A DNA stretch of 64,000 bases, from assembly GCA_963712465.1 (NCBI GenBank), contig CAVQHY010000006.1, forward strand, positions 248,001-312,000. Reading direction: 5' to 3'. A program made the position numbers and the translations under genes. Below are positions 24,731 through 33,637 of this stretch, piece after piece. The notes under the pieces were generated by a model. The model searched no databases. It had not been told where the DNA came from and saw only the letters and a program-made list of their open reading frames with translations. Positions within the stretch are counted from its first letter, which is position 1. Each line of letters starts with the position of its first letter. This DNA comes from CAVQHY01 sp963712465. Its GTDB lineage: Bacteria > Actinomycetota > Thermoleophilia > Gaiellales > Gaiellaceae.

Positions 24731-26155
24731 CTGGGCAGGGTCAGGGGCAGCCACGCCGGTTCGGGACGCGGTCGCGGCGGCTCGCTCCAGGCCCTCGAGC
24801 CGCCAGGCCTCGCCGGCGAGCAACGGCGCGAGCGCTCCTGCACCGATCATGATCGAGGCGATGGTGCGGTCGGCGGAGAACAGTAGGTGCTCGTCGAGCT
24901 CGAGCACGGAGATCCAGTAGACGACGAGGAGCCCGGCGAACGAAAGGCACGCCCACAGGGCCGCGAACGTGGCCAGGGCGACGCGGCGCGCAAGCAGCGC
25001 GGCAAGCACTCCGATCGCGAACAGGAGAACGAGGTAGCCCCAACGCGTCAGGCCGATCTGCGCCCACAGCTCCTCGGCGGCGGGCCGCACCCTGTCCGAG
25101 TGCCCGCGGAGATAGCCCGGGTCGAGTAGGTCGGAGAGCGTGTAGTCGGTGTTCTCGAGGCCGTGAGCCGCCGCGAACGCGCGCCACGGCGCGAGCACGA
25201 CGGCGGTTCCGAGAACGGCCAGCGCGAACGGTCTCAGGCGCGTGCGCGAGCGCGGGAGCAGGACGACCGCGACAGCGACGTACGCCGCCGTTGCGAACAT
25301 CGCCCCCTCGTTCTTGGTCAGCGCAGCCGCCCCGAGGAAGAGCGCGGCGAGCGCGAGCGCCCAGCCCTCCTCGGACACGAGCCAGCGGCCGAGCGCCGCC
25401 ACTCCGAGGCCGACGAAGAACGCGAGCGGCACATCGGCCATGTTCGAGGAGAGCAGGATCAGGAGCGGCGGTGCCGCGACGAGGGCGAGGATCGCCGGGG
25501 CGAGGATCTCCCCGGCAACCCGCCCGGCGAGCAGCCCCCAGAGCGCGGCTGCGAACCCGATCGCGAGGAAGGCGAGCTGGACGTGGACGAGCGTTCCGTC
25601 GAAGGCGCCCATCGCGCGGAAGGCCGTCGCCTCGAGCGAGGGGAAGAGCAGCGGGTAGTCGAGGTGGAGGGGCGCATAGCTCTGGCTCGCGAAGACGGCG
25701 CTCTCGGCGCCGCCGAAGTCGTAGAGGGCTCTCGCCTTCATCGCCCAGATCGCCCAGCCGTCCCACTCGAGCAGCGGTCGCACCGCGAGCGCGCGCGCGG
25801 CGTTGCCGAGCACCACCGCCGTTCCGACCAGCGCTCCGGCCGTGATCAGCCAGGCGGGATGCGGACGCGGGAGGATCCAGCGCGACGGCTCGCCGTGACG
25901 CGCGAGCCGGATGACGCCGAGAGCGAGGCAGACTGCCGCGACGACCGCGATGTCGGCCAGGTCGAGGCCGAAGCCGACGAGAGCGAGGTGAGCGGAGAAG
26001 ATCCCGACGGCGGCGACGCCGACCAGGTAGGCGACGCCGATCCGCTCGACGAGCTGACTCCAGGAGCGGGCAGCCCGAAACAGGGGCAGGAGACCGATCC
26101 CGGTGACGAGGTAGAGGCCCTGAAGCGCGAGGAGGGGGGCGAGGCTACCCTCCAC
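24728..26155 (-). CDS. GT-C-like polytopic membrane protein (GT39/ArnT-like)
   Basis: A 475-residue protein with about 11-12 hydrophobic helices. The loop PLLEWDGWAIWAMKARALYDFGG resembles the first extracytoplasmic catalytic loop of GT-C transferases, with acidic residues followed by an aromatic-rich turn; YAPLHLDYPLLFPSLEA is also frequent in this group. Such proteins use polyprenyl-phosphate sugars as donors. Start GTG 26155 overlaps the end of the small gene at 26145 by 11 bases. Confidence 0.7.
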   Translation of the reverse strand: MEGSLAPLLALQGLYLVTGIGLLPLFRAARSWSQLVERIGVAYLVGVAAVGIFSAHLALVGFGLDLADIAVVAAVCLALGVIRLARHGEPSRWILPRPHPAWLITAGALVGTAVVLGNAARALAVRPLLEWDGWAIWAMKARALYDFGGAESAVFASQSYAPLHLDYPLLFPSLEATAFRAMGAFDGTLVHVQLAFLAIGFAAALWGLLAGRVAGEILAPAILALVAAPPLLILLSSNMADVPLAFFVGLGVAALGRWLVSEEGWALALAALFLGAAALTKNEGAMFATAAYVAVAVVLLPRSRTRLRPFALAVLGTAVVLAPWRAFAAAHGLENTDYTLSDLLDPGYLRGHSDRVRPAAEELWAQIGLTRWGYLVLLFAIGVLAALLARRVALATFAALWACLSFAGLLVVYWISVLELDEHLLFSADRTIASIMIGAGALAPLLAGEAWRLEGLERAAATASRTGVAAPDPAQ

Positions 26156-26597
26156 GCCTCACCCGCGCTACGTAGACGTCCTGGACGCCCGCCCGGTCGA
26201 ACGGCGGCTCGTAGTCGAGCCCGAGGTCGTTCGGGTTCTCGTCCCAAGCGAGCACGACGTCGGCGTCCTTCGGATCCTCGACCAGGACGGCCGGCAGCAG
26301 GTAGTAGCGGCCGAACGTCTCGACAGCGGTCTCCTTGTCGACGTTGCCGAAGTTGCTCGGCGCCACCTGGAGGTAGTAGCGATCGTCGGGGCGCAGGCGG
26401 TCGCGGAAGAAATCGAAGATGTCGATCCGGAGGGGGATCGCGTCCGCCGCCGCCGAGACGCGCTGCTCGGGCGTCAGGTCTCCGTACGTCTCGCGGTCGC
26501 TCTGCGAGATGCGCACCGTCCGCCACGCAGTGGTCGTGATCGAGAGCACGGCGACGACGAGGAAGAGCGCGACGGCGAGAAGCCGCATGGTCCGCAT
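26145..26597 (-). CDS. Small membrane-anchored protein of unknown function
   Basis: A 150-residue protein with one N-terminal hydrophobic segment (about residues 5-22) and a soluble exported domain. The domain holds IFDFFRDRLRPDDRYYLQVAP and ADVVLAWDENPNDLGLDYEPP. This style resembles soluble tails seen beside GT-C proteins, but I do not recognise a family. The start is ATG 26597 or ATG 26588. It overlaps the GT-C gene and is probably its partner. No clear TAnnnT box is seen upstream; the intergenic part up to 26643 is short. Confidence 0.6.
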   Translation of the reverse strand: MRTMRLLAVALFLVVAVLSITTTAWRTVRISQSDRETYGDLTPEQRVSAAADAIPLRIDIFDFFRDRLRPDDRYYLQVAPSNFGNVDKETAVETFGRYYLLPAVLVEDPKDADVVLAWDENPNDLGLDYEPPFDRAGVQDVYVARVRRGG

Positions 26598-26642
26598 GGC
26601 CGCACCCGTAGTAGCAGACGGATTCCCCGGAGGTCGGTTCGG

Positions 26643-26648
26643 TAACCT
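26643..26648 (+). promoter_or_regulatory. -10 element TAACCT that decides the start of the second permease
   Basis: TAACCT ends 8 bases before GTG 26657 but only 2 bases before the in-frame GTG 26651. The usual spacing in this window favours 26657 as the leaderless start. Confidence 0.45.
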
Positions 26649-26656
26649 CCGTGGCC

Positions 26657-27481
26657 GTGGCTGACGTTGTCGTCATCGAGCCGACGAGCGGCTGGCGGGC
26701 GCTGCCGCTCCGCGAGCTCTGGGCTGCCCGCGAGCTCGGATACTTCCTCGCGTTACGCGACATCAAGGTCCGCTACAAGCAGACTGTCCTCGGCGCGTCG
26801 TGGGCCGTCCTGCAGCCGGTTATCACGACGGTCGTGTTCACGGTGGTGTTCGGCAACTGGCTCGGGGTAGGAGGCAGCTTCGGAGGACCGTACGCGCTCT
26901 ATGCCTTCGCCGCGATGATCGCGTGGGCGTTTTTCTCCTCCGGTCTCTCCCAGGGGTCTCGTAGCCTCCAGAGCGGAGCACAGCTCATCTCGCGCGTGTA
27001 CTTCCCGCGGATGATCCTGCCGCTTGCGGCAACCCTGTCGTACCTGCTCGACCTCGCCATCGGCGCGGGGATCTTCATCGTCGTCATGGCGTTCTACGGC
27101 GAGCACCCGTCGTACCAACTGCTCGCCCTCCCGGCGTTCGTCCTGCTGCTCATCGTCACCACTCTCGGAGTGACGTTCATCCTCGGAGCAGCGAACGCCC
27201 GGTACCGCGACGTCGGCTACGTGACGCCCTTCCTCGTCCAGCTCTGGTTCTTCGCGACGCCGATCGTCTACCCGCTCAGCGCGGTTCCCGATTCGATTCA
27301 GGGCATCTACTCGCTGAATCCGATGGTCTCCGTCGTCGAAGGCTTCCGCTGGTCGTTTCTGGGTGGGGTGGCCCCCTCCGGGCGCGACCTCGCGATCTCG
27401 GTTGTCGCGGCGGTGATCGCGCTCGTCGTTGGGGCTCTCTACTTCCGGCGGCTCGAGCGCACCGTCGTCGACGTCGTCTGA
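26657..27481 (+). CDS. ABC-2 polysaccharide/teichoic-acid-type exporter permease (Wzm/TagG-like)
   Basis: A 274-residue membrane protein with six hydrophobic helices. LALRDIKVRYKQTVLGASWAVLQPVITTVVFTVVFG is the strongly conserved N-terminal elbow of Wzm/TagG. The C-terminal half shows LWFFATPIVYPLSAVP and YSLNPMVSVVEGFRW, typical of this family. It pairs with the ATPase at 27481, whose ATG overlaps the permease stop (TGATG). The start is GTG 26657; GTG 26651 is the alternative. Confidence 0.9.
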   Translation: MADVVVIEPTSGWRALPLRELWAARELGYFLALRDIKVRYKQTVLGASWAVLQPVITTVVFTVVFGNWLGVGGSFGGPYALYAFAAMIAWAFFSSGLSQGSRSLQSGAQLISRVYFPRMILPLAATLSYLLDLAIGAGIFIVVMAFYGEHPSYQLLALPAFVLLLIVTTLGVTFILGAANARYRDVGYVTPFLVQLWFFATPIVYPLSAVPDSIQGIYSLNPMVSVVEGFRWSFLGGVAPSGRDLAISVVAAVIALVVGALYFRRLERTVVDVV

Positions 27482-28776
27482 TGCCCGAGCCGGCGATCGC
27501 GATCCAGGGAGTCGGCAAGCGTTACAAACTCGGCCAGCTGCGCAGCCACCCGACGCTCCTCACCGAGGCTGTCGCGGAGTGGAGCCGGCGCACGACACGT
27601 CGAGCGCTTCGTCCGCGCACCGGCGCGAACCCCGAGCTCTGGGCGCTCAGGGACGTGAGCTTCGACGTTCCGGAAGGCCAGACGATCGGGGTCATCGGTC
27701 GCAACGGCTCGGGTAAGACGACGCTCCTCAAGGTGCTCGCCCGCATCACCGAGCCGACGACCGGACGCGTTGTCATCCGCGGGCAGGTCGGCTCCGTCAT
27801 CGACCTGGGCACGGGTTTCAACTTCGAGCTGACGGGACGCGAGAACGTCTTTTTGAACGGGGCAATCCTGGGCATGTCGCGCGGTGAGATGCGGGCGAAG
27901 TTCGAACAGATCGTCGACTTCTCGGGGGTCGAGGAGTTCCTCGACACTCCGGTCAAGCGCTACTCAGCGGGGATGAAGATCCGCCTCGGCTTCGCGGTCG
28001 CGGCTCATCTCGATCCGGATGTCCTCCTGATTGACGAGGTGCTGGCGGTGGGGGACGCCGAGTTCCAGCGCAAGTGCCTCGGTCGCATGGCCGAGATCGG
28101 CCGGAGCGGGCGCACCGTGGTTTTCGTCAGCCACGACATGAACGCTGTCGAGAACCTGTGCCAGCGCGCCGTGTGGCTCGACCGGGGTGAGATCGTGAGG
28201 GACGGAGAGTCCTCGGATGTCGCAGTCTCGTATCTCGGAAACCGGACCACGACAGTCAGCCCGGAGTGGATCCCGCCCGTACCGGTGGTGACGCCGGACA
28301 TCCGCTGCCACGCGATCCGCCTGCTAGGCGCGGACGGGGCGCCACGGGCGGTCTTCGACCGTTCGGAGACCGTGCACGTCGAGTTCGACCTCGACGTGCT
28401 CAGGCGTGATGAGCGCCTTCGGGTCGGGTTCGATCTCGCGACACCCGAGGGCCACATCGTCTACCGCGCGTTTCACGACGATCTCTCCCCCGCCGGACGG
28501 CTGCTCGAGCCGGGGCGGTGGATCGTCCGCTGCACGATCCCGGAGAATCTCCTCAATCAGGGCTTCTTCTCGATCCACGCACGGATCAAGATCAACCAGT
28601 TCCGCTGGTGTCTTCAGGCGGACGAGATCCTGCAGCTCGAGGTCATCGACCAGGCGATCCTCGAAGGGCGCGACCAAGCGCGTCCGGGCGTGATCTTCCC
28701 CGGGTTCGAGTGGGAGGTGGAGCCAGGCGAGGTTGCTCCAAACCGATCCGTCGCGGGGCGCGCCGTCCGGCCGTAG
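27481..28776 (+). CDS. ABC exporter ATPase with C-terminal Wzt-type substrate domain
   Basis: A 431-residue protein. The nucleotide-binding domain (1 to about 245) has Walker A GRNGSGKTT (about 75-83), the signature region around VKRYSAGMKIRL, Walker B VLLIDEVLAVGD and the H-loop VSHDMNAVE. Residues of about 265-420 form a beta-rich domain (DVLRRDERLRVGFDLATPEG and following), like the Wzt C-terminal domain that binds the modified non-reducing end of O-antigens. This suggests that the exported glycan carries a terminal cap, perhaps a methyl or other group. The start ATG 27481 overlaps the permease stop. Confidence 0.88.
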   Translation: MPEPAIAIQGVGKRYKLGQLRSHPTLLTEAVAEWSRRTTRRALRPRTGANPELWALRDVSFDVPEGQTIGVIGRNGSGKTTLLKVLARITEPTTGRVVIRGQVGSVIDLGTGFNFELTGRENVFLNGAILGMSRGEMRAKFEQIVDFSGVEEFLDTPVKRYSAGMKIRLGFAVAAHLDPDVLLIDEVLAVGDAEFQRKCLGRMAEIGRSGRTVVFVSHDMNAVENLCQRAVWLDRGEIVRDGESSDVAVSYLGNRTTTVSPEWIPPVPVVTPDIRCHAIRLLGADGAPRAVFDRSETVHVEFDLDVLRRDERLRVGFDLATPEGHIVYRAFHDDLSPAGRLLEPGRWIVRCTIPENLLNQGFFSIHARIKINQFRWCLQADEILQLEVIDQAILEGRDQARPGVIFPGFEWEVEPGEVAPNRSVAGRAVRP

Positions 28777-28782
28777 ACCCAG

Positions 28783-28799
28783 GGTGGCCTGTGGCCACC
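28783..28799 (+). terminator. Hairpin after the second ABC exporter
   Basis: GGTGGCC (28783-28789), loop TGT, GGCCACC (28793-28799): a perfect 7-bp stem 6 bases after the stop of the ATPase gene. No T-run follows, so it is a weak terminator or processing stem. Confidence 0.4.
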
Positions 28800-28851
28800 A
28801 CGTCCGATCCGAGCTAGGGCGCCAGCCGCCGTGACTGCCCAAGGTGCGGGT

Positions 28852-28857
28852 TAGTGT
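28852..28857 (+). promoter_or_regulatory. -10 element TAGTGT before the GT pseudogene
   Basis: TAGTGT ends 7 bases before ATG 28865, the same geometry as boxes of intact genes, so the promoter seems to have survived although the gene is broken. Confidence 0.45.
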
Positions 28858-28864
28858 TCCCAGC

Positions 28865-29807
28865 ATGGCGCTTGCGACCGTCGTGATTCCGACCCATGAC
28901 CACGCGCAGACGCTGTCTTTCTCGGTGCAAAGTGCGTTAGATCAGACCGTCGAGGAGCTCGAGATCTTCATCGTCGGTGACGGAGTCGGCGAGGACACGC
29001 ACGACGTCATGATCCAACTCGGGAAGGCCGACGGGAGGGTGCGCTAATTCGACTACCCGAAGGGCCTGCGTTTCGGCGAGGCACATCGTCATGCCGCGCT
29101 TCAGGAGGCCCCGGGGACGGATTGTCTGCTACCTCTCCGACGACGATCTCTACCTCCCTGATCACGTCGAGCTCCTGCTCGATGTGCTCCAAGATGCGGA
29201 CTTCGCCTGCAGCCTTCCGTTGTGGATCAAGCCAGGGGGAGAGGTCGATGTGCCCAACGTCGATTTGTCCTTGCCGTACTTCCGTCGACTGATCGAAGGA
29301 GGAAGGAATCGCGTCTCCCTGACGAACGGTGCGCACACTCTGGCTTTCTATCGGAGTCTCCCGTACGGCTGGCGTACGACGCCGCAAGGCATCCCCACCG
29401 ATCTCTACATGTGGCAGCAGCTGCTCAGCGTCGACGGCGTCGCGCCGCCAGCACGGGCGTGCACGACATTCCAGTACCCGAATCCCGCATGGAAGGATCT
29501 CCCGTGGAACATGAGGCGGGCCGCGATCGAAGACGGGTTCAAGCGTTGCCACGAGCTCGCCGCTGCTCGTCTCCGGCGGTCAGCGCTCGCGTGCGCGGGT
29601 CGTGAGCGTGCCCTGTTCGAAGCTGGTTCAGGCTCCGAGCTCGAGGCGTTGCGCAGGCAGAAGGCTGCGCTGGCGGTCAGGATGGAGAGCATGCGGACCT
29701 CCGTCTTCTGGCAGGCGCGTGAACGTCTTCTCGACACGCCGGTGTTGGGGACGCTCGGCCCGAAAGCCCTTGCGACGTCTCGACGGAGCAAGGACCGCGG
29801 TGGCTGA
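28865..29807 (+). pseudogene. Degenerate glycosyltransferase, paralogue of 38809-39681
   Basis: The frame starts at ATG 28865 (ATVVIPTHDHAQTLSFSV, LEIFIVGDGVGE) and stops at TAA 29045-29047 where the intact paralogue has Phe (VRFFDHPKG). After the stop the same frame resumes FDYPKGLRFGEAHRHAAL, then one extra base in CCCC 29109-29112 shifts reading to RGRIVCYLSDDDLYLPDHVELL, which runs to 29807. Matching blocks in the intact copy include LPYGWRTTPEGIATDVYM versus LPYGWRTTPQGIPTDLYM. Two lesions within about 65 bases make this most likely a pseudogene, although two local sequence errors cannot be excluded. The tail beyond the catalytic part differs from the paralogue. Confidence 0.82.
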
Positions 29808-29896
29808 GGGAGAGCATATGAGTCGCGGTCGCACGGGCGATGAGATCTCTAGCTCGACTCTCCGGCCCGTACCGCGCCCCGAAGGTCGTCAAGGCT

Positions 29897-29922
29897 GGAT
29901 CCGGAAGAGACCTTCCAGATCC
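29897..29922. terminator. Hairpin between the convergent GT pseudogene and GT4 gene
   Basis: GGATC-C-GGAAG, loop AGAC, CTTCC-A-GATCC: two 5-bp stems separated by one mismatch, 5 bases past the stop of the minus-strand GT4. It could end transcripts from both sides. No T-run is present. Confidence 0.4.
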
Positions 29923-29927
29923 ACGGG

Positions 29928-31760
29928 TCAGTTGCGGAGCCGGCCAGCGCTCGGGCCGTGGTTTCGAACGCAAGGGAACGAGGAAGGGTCGCAATTAGTC
30001 TGGGGCTGCGCGTCGAGAAGAGCCTTCGGTAGGGCTCCAGGGTCTTGAACGAGACCGCGGAGAAGCCACTCGTACTTCTCTGCGTACGCTCTCGAGTCGT
30101 AATACTCGTGTACGAGCCGGGCTCCGTTGACCGCGATCACACGCTGACGAGAGGCCGGTGTGCGAAGGAAGTCGCGTAACGCGTTCGCAAGAGCAGCGAT
30201 GTCCCGCGGCCGAAAGAGAAAGCCGCTTACGCCGTTGTCTATGAGTTCGGGAATTCCAAACACGTTCGTCGCGACGACAGGCGTTTCGAACGCCATCGCC
30301 TCGAGCACGGAACGAGGGAGTGATTCGACGTCAGACGCGCAGATCAGAGCGTCGGCGGCCCGATACCACGGGTACAGGTCGGGCGTGATCGTCTCGATCC
30401 TGACACGGTTGTCCAATCCTGACCTTCGCACATAGCTCCGGACTGCGTCGCTCAGCATGTCGTCTCGGGCTCCCACAAGGACGAGGCACGCCTCCGGGAA
30501 ATCGGACGCAACCAAGCCGAACGCCTCGACGAGGGGTACTTGCGCCTTGCGTGGCTCAAACGTGCCGACGCATAGAAGCAGCGTCGATTCGGGTTCCACT
30601 CCGAGTGACCGCCTGGCCTCAGCTTGTGAGACCGAAACCCGATACTGGTCGATCGTATCGGTGTCGATTCCGTAGCTCAGGGTTACGAGTCGGCGTGGAT
30701 CCGCGAGCCCTGTGAACAGCTCACGCGTCGCATCAGCCTCGAAGACCACTGCCGCGGATGATGAGAACGCCGAACCGCAGTGTGCCTTCACGGAAGCATC
30801 GACAGTGTCTGCCGAGCTGTATCCGACCGCCCAAAACTCGCGGAGCGTGAAGCTCTCATGGATCGCCCAGACGGCAGGCATCCCCAGTCGGGCGGCGAGG
30901 TCGACTCCGGGGAACGTGAGCAACGTGTTGGCCAAGACGACGTTGAAGCCGGCGGATCCGACCCGATCTGCGAGCAACGCCTGCCTGCTCTCATACTCGT
31001 CGACTGTCTTCACCGGGTGGAAACCCGTGATGTGCACGCGAATCCCCAGAGCCTCGGTGGCGGCGCGGAGCGCTCCGTCTCGCATCGAGTTCACGGTCGC
31101 GGAGAACCGAGGTCGCTGGGAGAGGAGTCGCAGAAGCTCGAAGAGGTAGAGCTGCCCTCCGCCCAGACCGAGATCGTGGGTGAATACGAGCAAACGGATC
31201 TCTCCTCGCCGACGCGCGTAGTTCGATACGAAGCGACCATGCGAGCCACTGAACAAGCGCCCAGCAGGAACAGCTCGTACCAAGGCGGGCTGTTTCAAGC
31301 GAACTGTGATCGACCGGAGCTCACAACGCCGTCCTTCGATTGTGTCCACAGTGAGGGCGATTCGAGCTTCGCGCCGTTCGGGGGGCTGCTGAGACAGATC
31401 TATCTGTGCCGCGAAGCCACTGACCAGCGCGTCCGCGCGTTCGATGAGCTTGTTCGGGTAGGAGCGGGGGATACCCAACTGGGCGGTCGCCCATTCCTGT
31501 CCATCGACGGTCACTGCAACCTGCGTCGCTGGCCCCACATCGCAGAGCACCCAGCCGCGAACCGTCACGACCTCCCGAACCACCTCGTCCCCTTCGCGAG
31601 GTGTTTCGATTGCGTGCAACAGCACGCCTGGAGACATCAAGCCTGCCCGGATCAGCAATCGGCGTCCAGCAGCCAGCATTCGCGCGGCCAGCTGCCGACT
31701 TCTCAAACCGACCAGGAGGTGTCGGACGAGTCGGCTCGGATCGCGCCGATCTCCAGCCAT
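29928..31760 (-). CDS. Two-domain glycosyltransferase: N-terminal beta-sandwich plus GT4
   Basis: A 610-residue protein. Residues of about 45-165 form a beta-sandwich-like region (VVTVRGWVLCDVGPATQVAVTVDG, then IPRSYPNKLIERADALVSGFAAQIDL), a domain often found beside glycosyltransferases and likely to bind glycan. The GT4 part begins near 188 with RLLVFTHDLGLGGGQLYLFEL, has LLLCVGTFEPRKAQVPLVEAF and the EX7E region ESLPRSVLEAMAFETPVVATN. Start ATG 31760 lies 4 bases after the upstream stop. Codon use is less GC-biased than in most of the window, suggesting later acquisition. It ends near a hairpin at 29897-29922. Confidence 0.85.
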   Translation of the reverse strand: MAGDRRDPSRLVRHLLVGLRSRQLAARMLAAGRRLLIRAGLMSPGVLLHAIETPREGDEVVREVVTVRGWVLCDVGPATQVAVTVDGQEWATAQLGIPRSYPNKLIERADALVSGFAAQIDLSQQPPERREARIALTVDTIEGRRCELRSITVRLKQPALVRAVPAGRLFSGSHGRFVSNYARRRGEIRLLVFTHDLGLGGGQLYLFELLRLLSQRPRFSATVNSMRDGALRAATEALGIRVHITGFHPVKTVDEYESRQALLADRVGSAGFNVVLANTLLTFPGVDLAARLGMPAVWAIHESFTLREFWAVGYSSADTVDASVKAHCGSAFSSSAAVVFEADATRELFTGLADPRRLVTLSYGIDTDTIDQYRVSVSQAEARRSLGVEPESTLLLCVGTFEPRKAQVPLVEAFGLVASDFPEACLVLVGARDDMLSDAVRSYVRRSGLDNRVRIETITPDLYPWYRAADALICASDVESLPRSVLEAMAFETPVVATNVFGIPELIDNGVSGFLFRPRDIAALANALRDFLRTPASRQRVIAVNGARLVHEYYDSRAYAEKYEWLLRGLVQDPGALPKALLDAQPQTNCDPSSFPCVRNHGPSAGRLRN

Positions 31761-31764
31761 ATGG

Positions 31765-32757
31765 CTAACTTACGGCCGCCGCGCTGGCAGCGACGCTGTC
31801 GACGCTGTCAAGCGCGTACCACGTGCGTTCGAGCCCCGCACGAAGTGTCAGGGGCTCGAAGTGAATCGTGCTTCGGAGTCGCGAGATGTCCAGCACAACG
31901 TGTCGCACATCAAACCCTCTGGAGGGTACGTTCACGATACGAGCTTGAAGGTCTGTGACATCCTCCATGAGGCGGACCAGCGCGAGTAGGCTTTCACCGC
32001 GCCCAGAGCCGACGTTTAGCGGTTTCACCCCCACCTCGGCATCAAGAAGTGCAACTACAGCCGAAGCCAGGTCGCGGGCGTAAAGATAGTCCCTCACTAC
32101 CGCGCCGTCTCCGTAGACCACGAGCGGCTCTCCACGCGAGATCCTCTCGAGGAAGACTGCGACGACACCCTGATTCCTGTCCGATTGCTCCCTCTCGCCG
32201 TAGATGTTGCCGCAGCGCAAGGTCAATCCCGGAACGCCATGGAGCTCCCTGTACAGCGCCACGTACTTCTCGCCGGCAAGTTTCGTGATGCCGTAGGGAG
32301 TGATCGGGTTGGTTGGGTGCTCCTCCGCAATCGGGAGCCGTTCTGGATTCCCATACACGGTGCCGCCTGAGGAGAGATAGACCAAGCGCGTCCCAGGGCG
32401 ATCCCGCAGGGCGTCGAGGACAGCGAGAAGGGGCTCAAGCGATGCCCGAACGTCCTCGAGAGGCTGAGCAGCTGAGTCGGCGGGGGTAAGACCGCCAGCG
32501 GCGAGGATCACATGGGTCACACCCGAGAGCGCCATCTCCAGCAAGTCCGAATCGCCGATATCGCCCAAGATCAGATCCGCGCCAGTGAGAGCTTCGCGGT
32601 TTGCCCGCCTGGGCGCCGACCGAGTGATGACGACCGTTGGGACGTCCCTCGCGACTAGAGCCTCGGCGATGTGACTCCCAAGGAACCCTGCTCCAGCAAC
32701 CAGGACTCGCGTGGCATTCCTCTCAGATCGCGGGCAACGCCAGTGTTGCACACACAT
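31765..32757 (-). CDS. UDP-glucose 4-epimerase-like SDR
   Basis: A 330-residue extended SDR. The NAD loop is VLVAGAGFLGSHIAEAL, close to the N-terminus; the active site is YLSSGGTVYGNP with the catalytic YGITK (about 163-167). RCGNIYGEREQSDRNQGVV and VVRDYLYARDLASAVV match GalE-like proteins. It probably interconverts a UDP- or dTDP-hexose for the neighbouring GT4. The ATG at 32757 is the longest start; a short Cys-rich N-terminal extension (MCVQHWRCP) may not be native. It sits between two minus-strand genes with gaps of 3-4 bases, so they form one operon. Confidence 0.82.
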   Translation of the reverse strand: MCVQHWRCPRSERNATRVLVAGAGFLGSHIAEALVARDVPTVVITRSAPRRANREALTGADLILGDIGDSDLLEMALSGVTHVILAAGGLTPADSAAQPLEDVRASLEPLLAVLDALRDRPGTRLVYLSSGGTVYGNPERLPIAEEHPTNPITPYGITKLAGEKYVALYRELHGVPGLTLRCGNIYGEREQSDRNQGVVAVFLERISRGEPLVVYGDGAVVRDYLYARDLASAVVALLDAEVGVKPLNVGSGRGESLLALVRLMEDVTDLQARIVNVPSRGFDVRHVVLDISRLRSTIHFEPLTLRAGLERTWYALDSVDSVAASAAAVS

Positions 32758-32760
32758 CCG

Positions 32761-33612
32761 TCAGTCAACTAGCTTGATTGCGATCCGCCCCGAATAGTCG
32801 ATCCGATTGAGCAGCACCATGCGATCCTGGAAGTATTCGTCAACTGCCCGGCGCGCACCCCTCATATGGCCGTAGTCGTCGATGAGCAAGACGCCCCCGA
32901 TGCTCAGTCTCGGGTAGAGGTGGACGAGCTCGTGGCGAGTCGACTCGTACCAGTCAGTGTCGAGGCGCATGAGGCAGACCGTCGCCGGGCCACGCGCTGG
33001 TAGCGTCTCTTCGACCGGCCCAACGACGAACCGCATCCGTTCGAGCGGGTAGCCCGTGAGCGCTAACGCTCCGCGCACCTCGCCCACGGAGATCGCTCCC
33101 TCGCCTGCACACGCAACTGCGCGTTGGCCAGTGTAGTCGAGGTCATGCTCACCTTCTGGCGTCATGCCCGTATAGGTGTCTAGCAGGTAGAGGTCTCGAT
33201 CGATCGCACCGAGCTTGCGTAGCGTCAACGCCACCGCCATCATGCTGCCGCCCCTCCAGACGCCGCATTCGACAAATGCGCCGGGAATCTCGTTGCGCAC
33301 CACGTATGCGGTTGCCTCGCAAAGGGCGGCAATGCGTTCGGGTGTGGTTAGCGTGAAAGGTCGGACGAACCCAATTGTCTGCACCACGGATGGATCTAGG
33401 TCAACTGGACAGCCCTCCCGGTCTGCATCAAGCGTCGAGGGGTCGAACGCGACCGAGTAATGTCGCTCGAACAGTTCGATCGAGGCGGGATCGTAGTCAA
33501 CCGGATAGCGTCGTCGACGAACAATCCAACCGCGGCGGTGGAGTCGGCTGATGGCAGCCTGCTCGCAACCAGCAAGCGCTTGTCGTAGTAGCCTCCTTCC
33601 GAGCGCGCTCAT
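32761..33612 (-). CDS. TylF/MycF-like sugar O-methyltransferase
   Basis: A 283-residue protein of the macrocin-O-methyltransferase group. Seen are GAFVECGVWRGGSMMAVALTLRKLG (SAM-binding motif I, about residues 111-135), DRDLYLLDTYTGMTPEGEHD, CLMRLDTDWYESTRHELVHLYPRL and GGVLLIDDYGHMRGARRAVDEYF, where the metal-binding acidic residues lie. These enzymes methylate a sugar hydroxyl using Mg2+ and SAM. Start ATG 33612. It is the first gene of the minus operon ending at 29928. The 20-bp palindrome at 33638 lies 25 bases upstream. Confidence 0.88.
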   Translation of the reverse strand: MSALGRRLLRQALAGCEQAAISRLHRRGWIVRRRRYPVDYDPASIELFERHYSVAFDPSTLDADREGCPVDLDPSVVQTIGFVRPFTLTTPERIAALCEATAYVVRNEIPGAFVECGVWRGGSMMAVALTLRKLGAIDRDLYLLDTYTGMTPEGEHDLDYTGQRAVACAGEGAISVGEVRGALALTGYPLERMRFVVGPVEETLPARGPATVCLMRLDTDWYESTRHELVHLYPRLSIGGVLLIDDYGHMRGARRAVDEYFQDRMVLLNRIDYSGRIAIKLVD

Positions 33613-33637
33613 CGGCCTACCTGCGAGTCGCGGCGTG

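Noticed and set aside
28783..28799. Strong intrinsic terminator after the second exporter
   Set aside because: The stem is only 7 bp and lacks a T-run, so only a weak or processing hairpin is reported.
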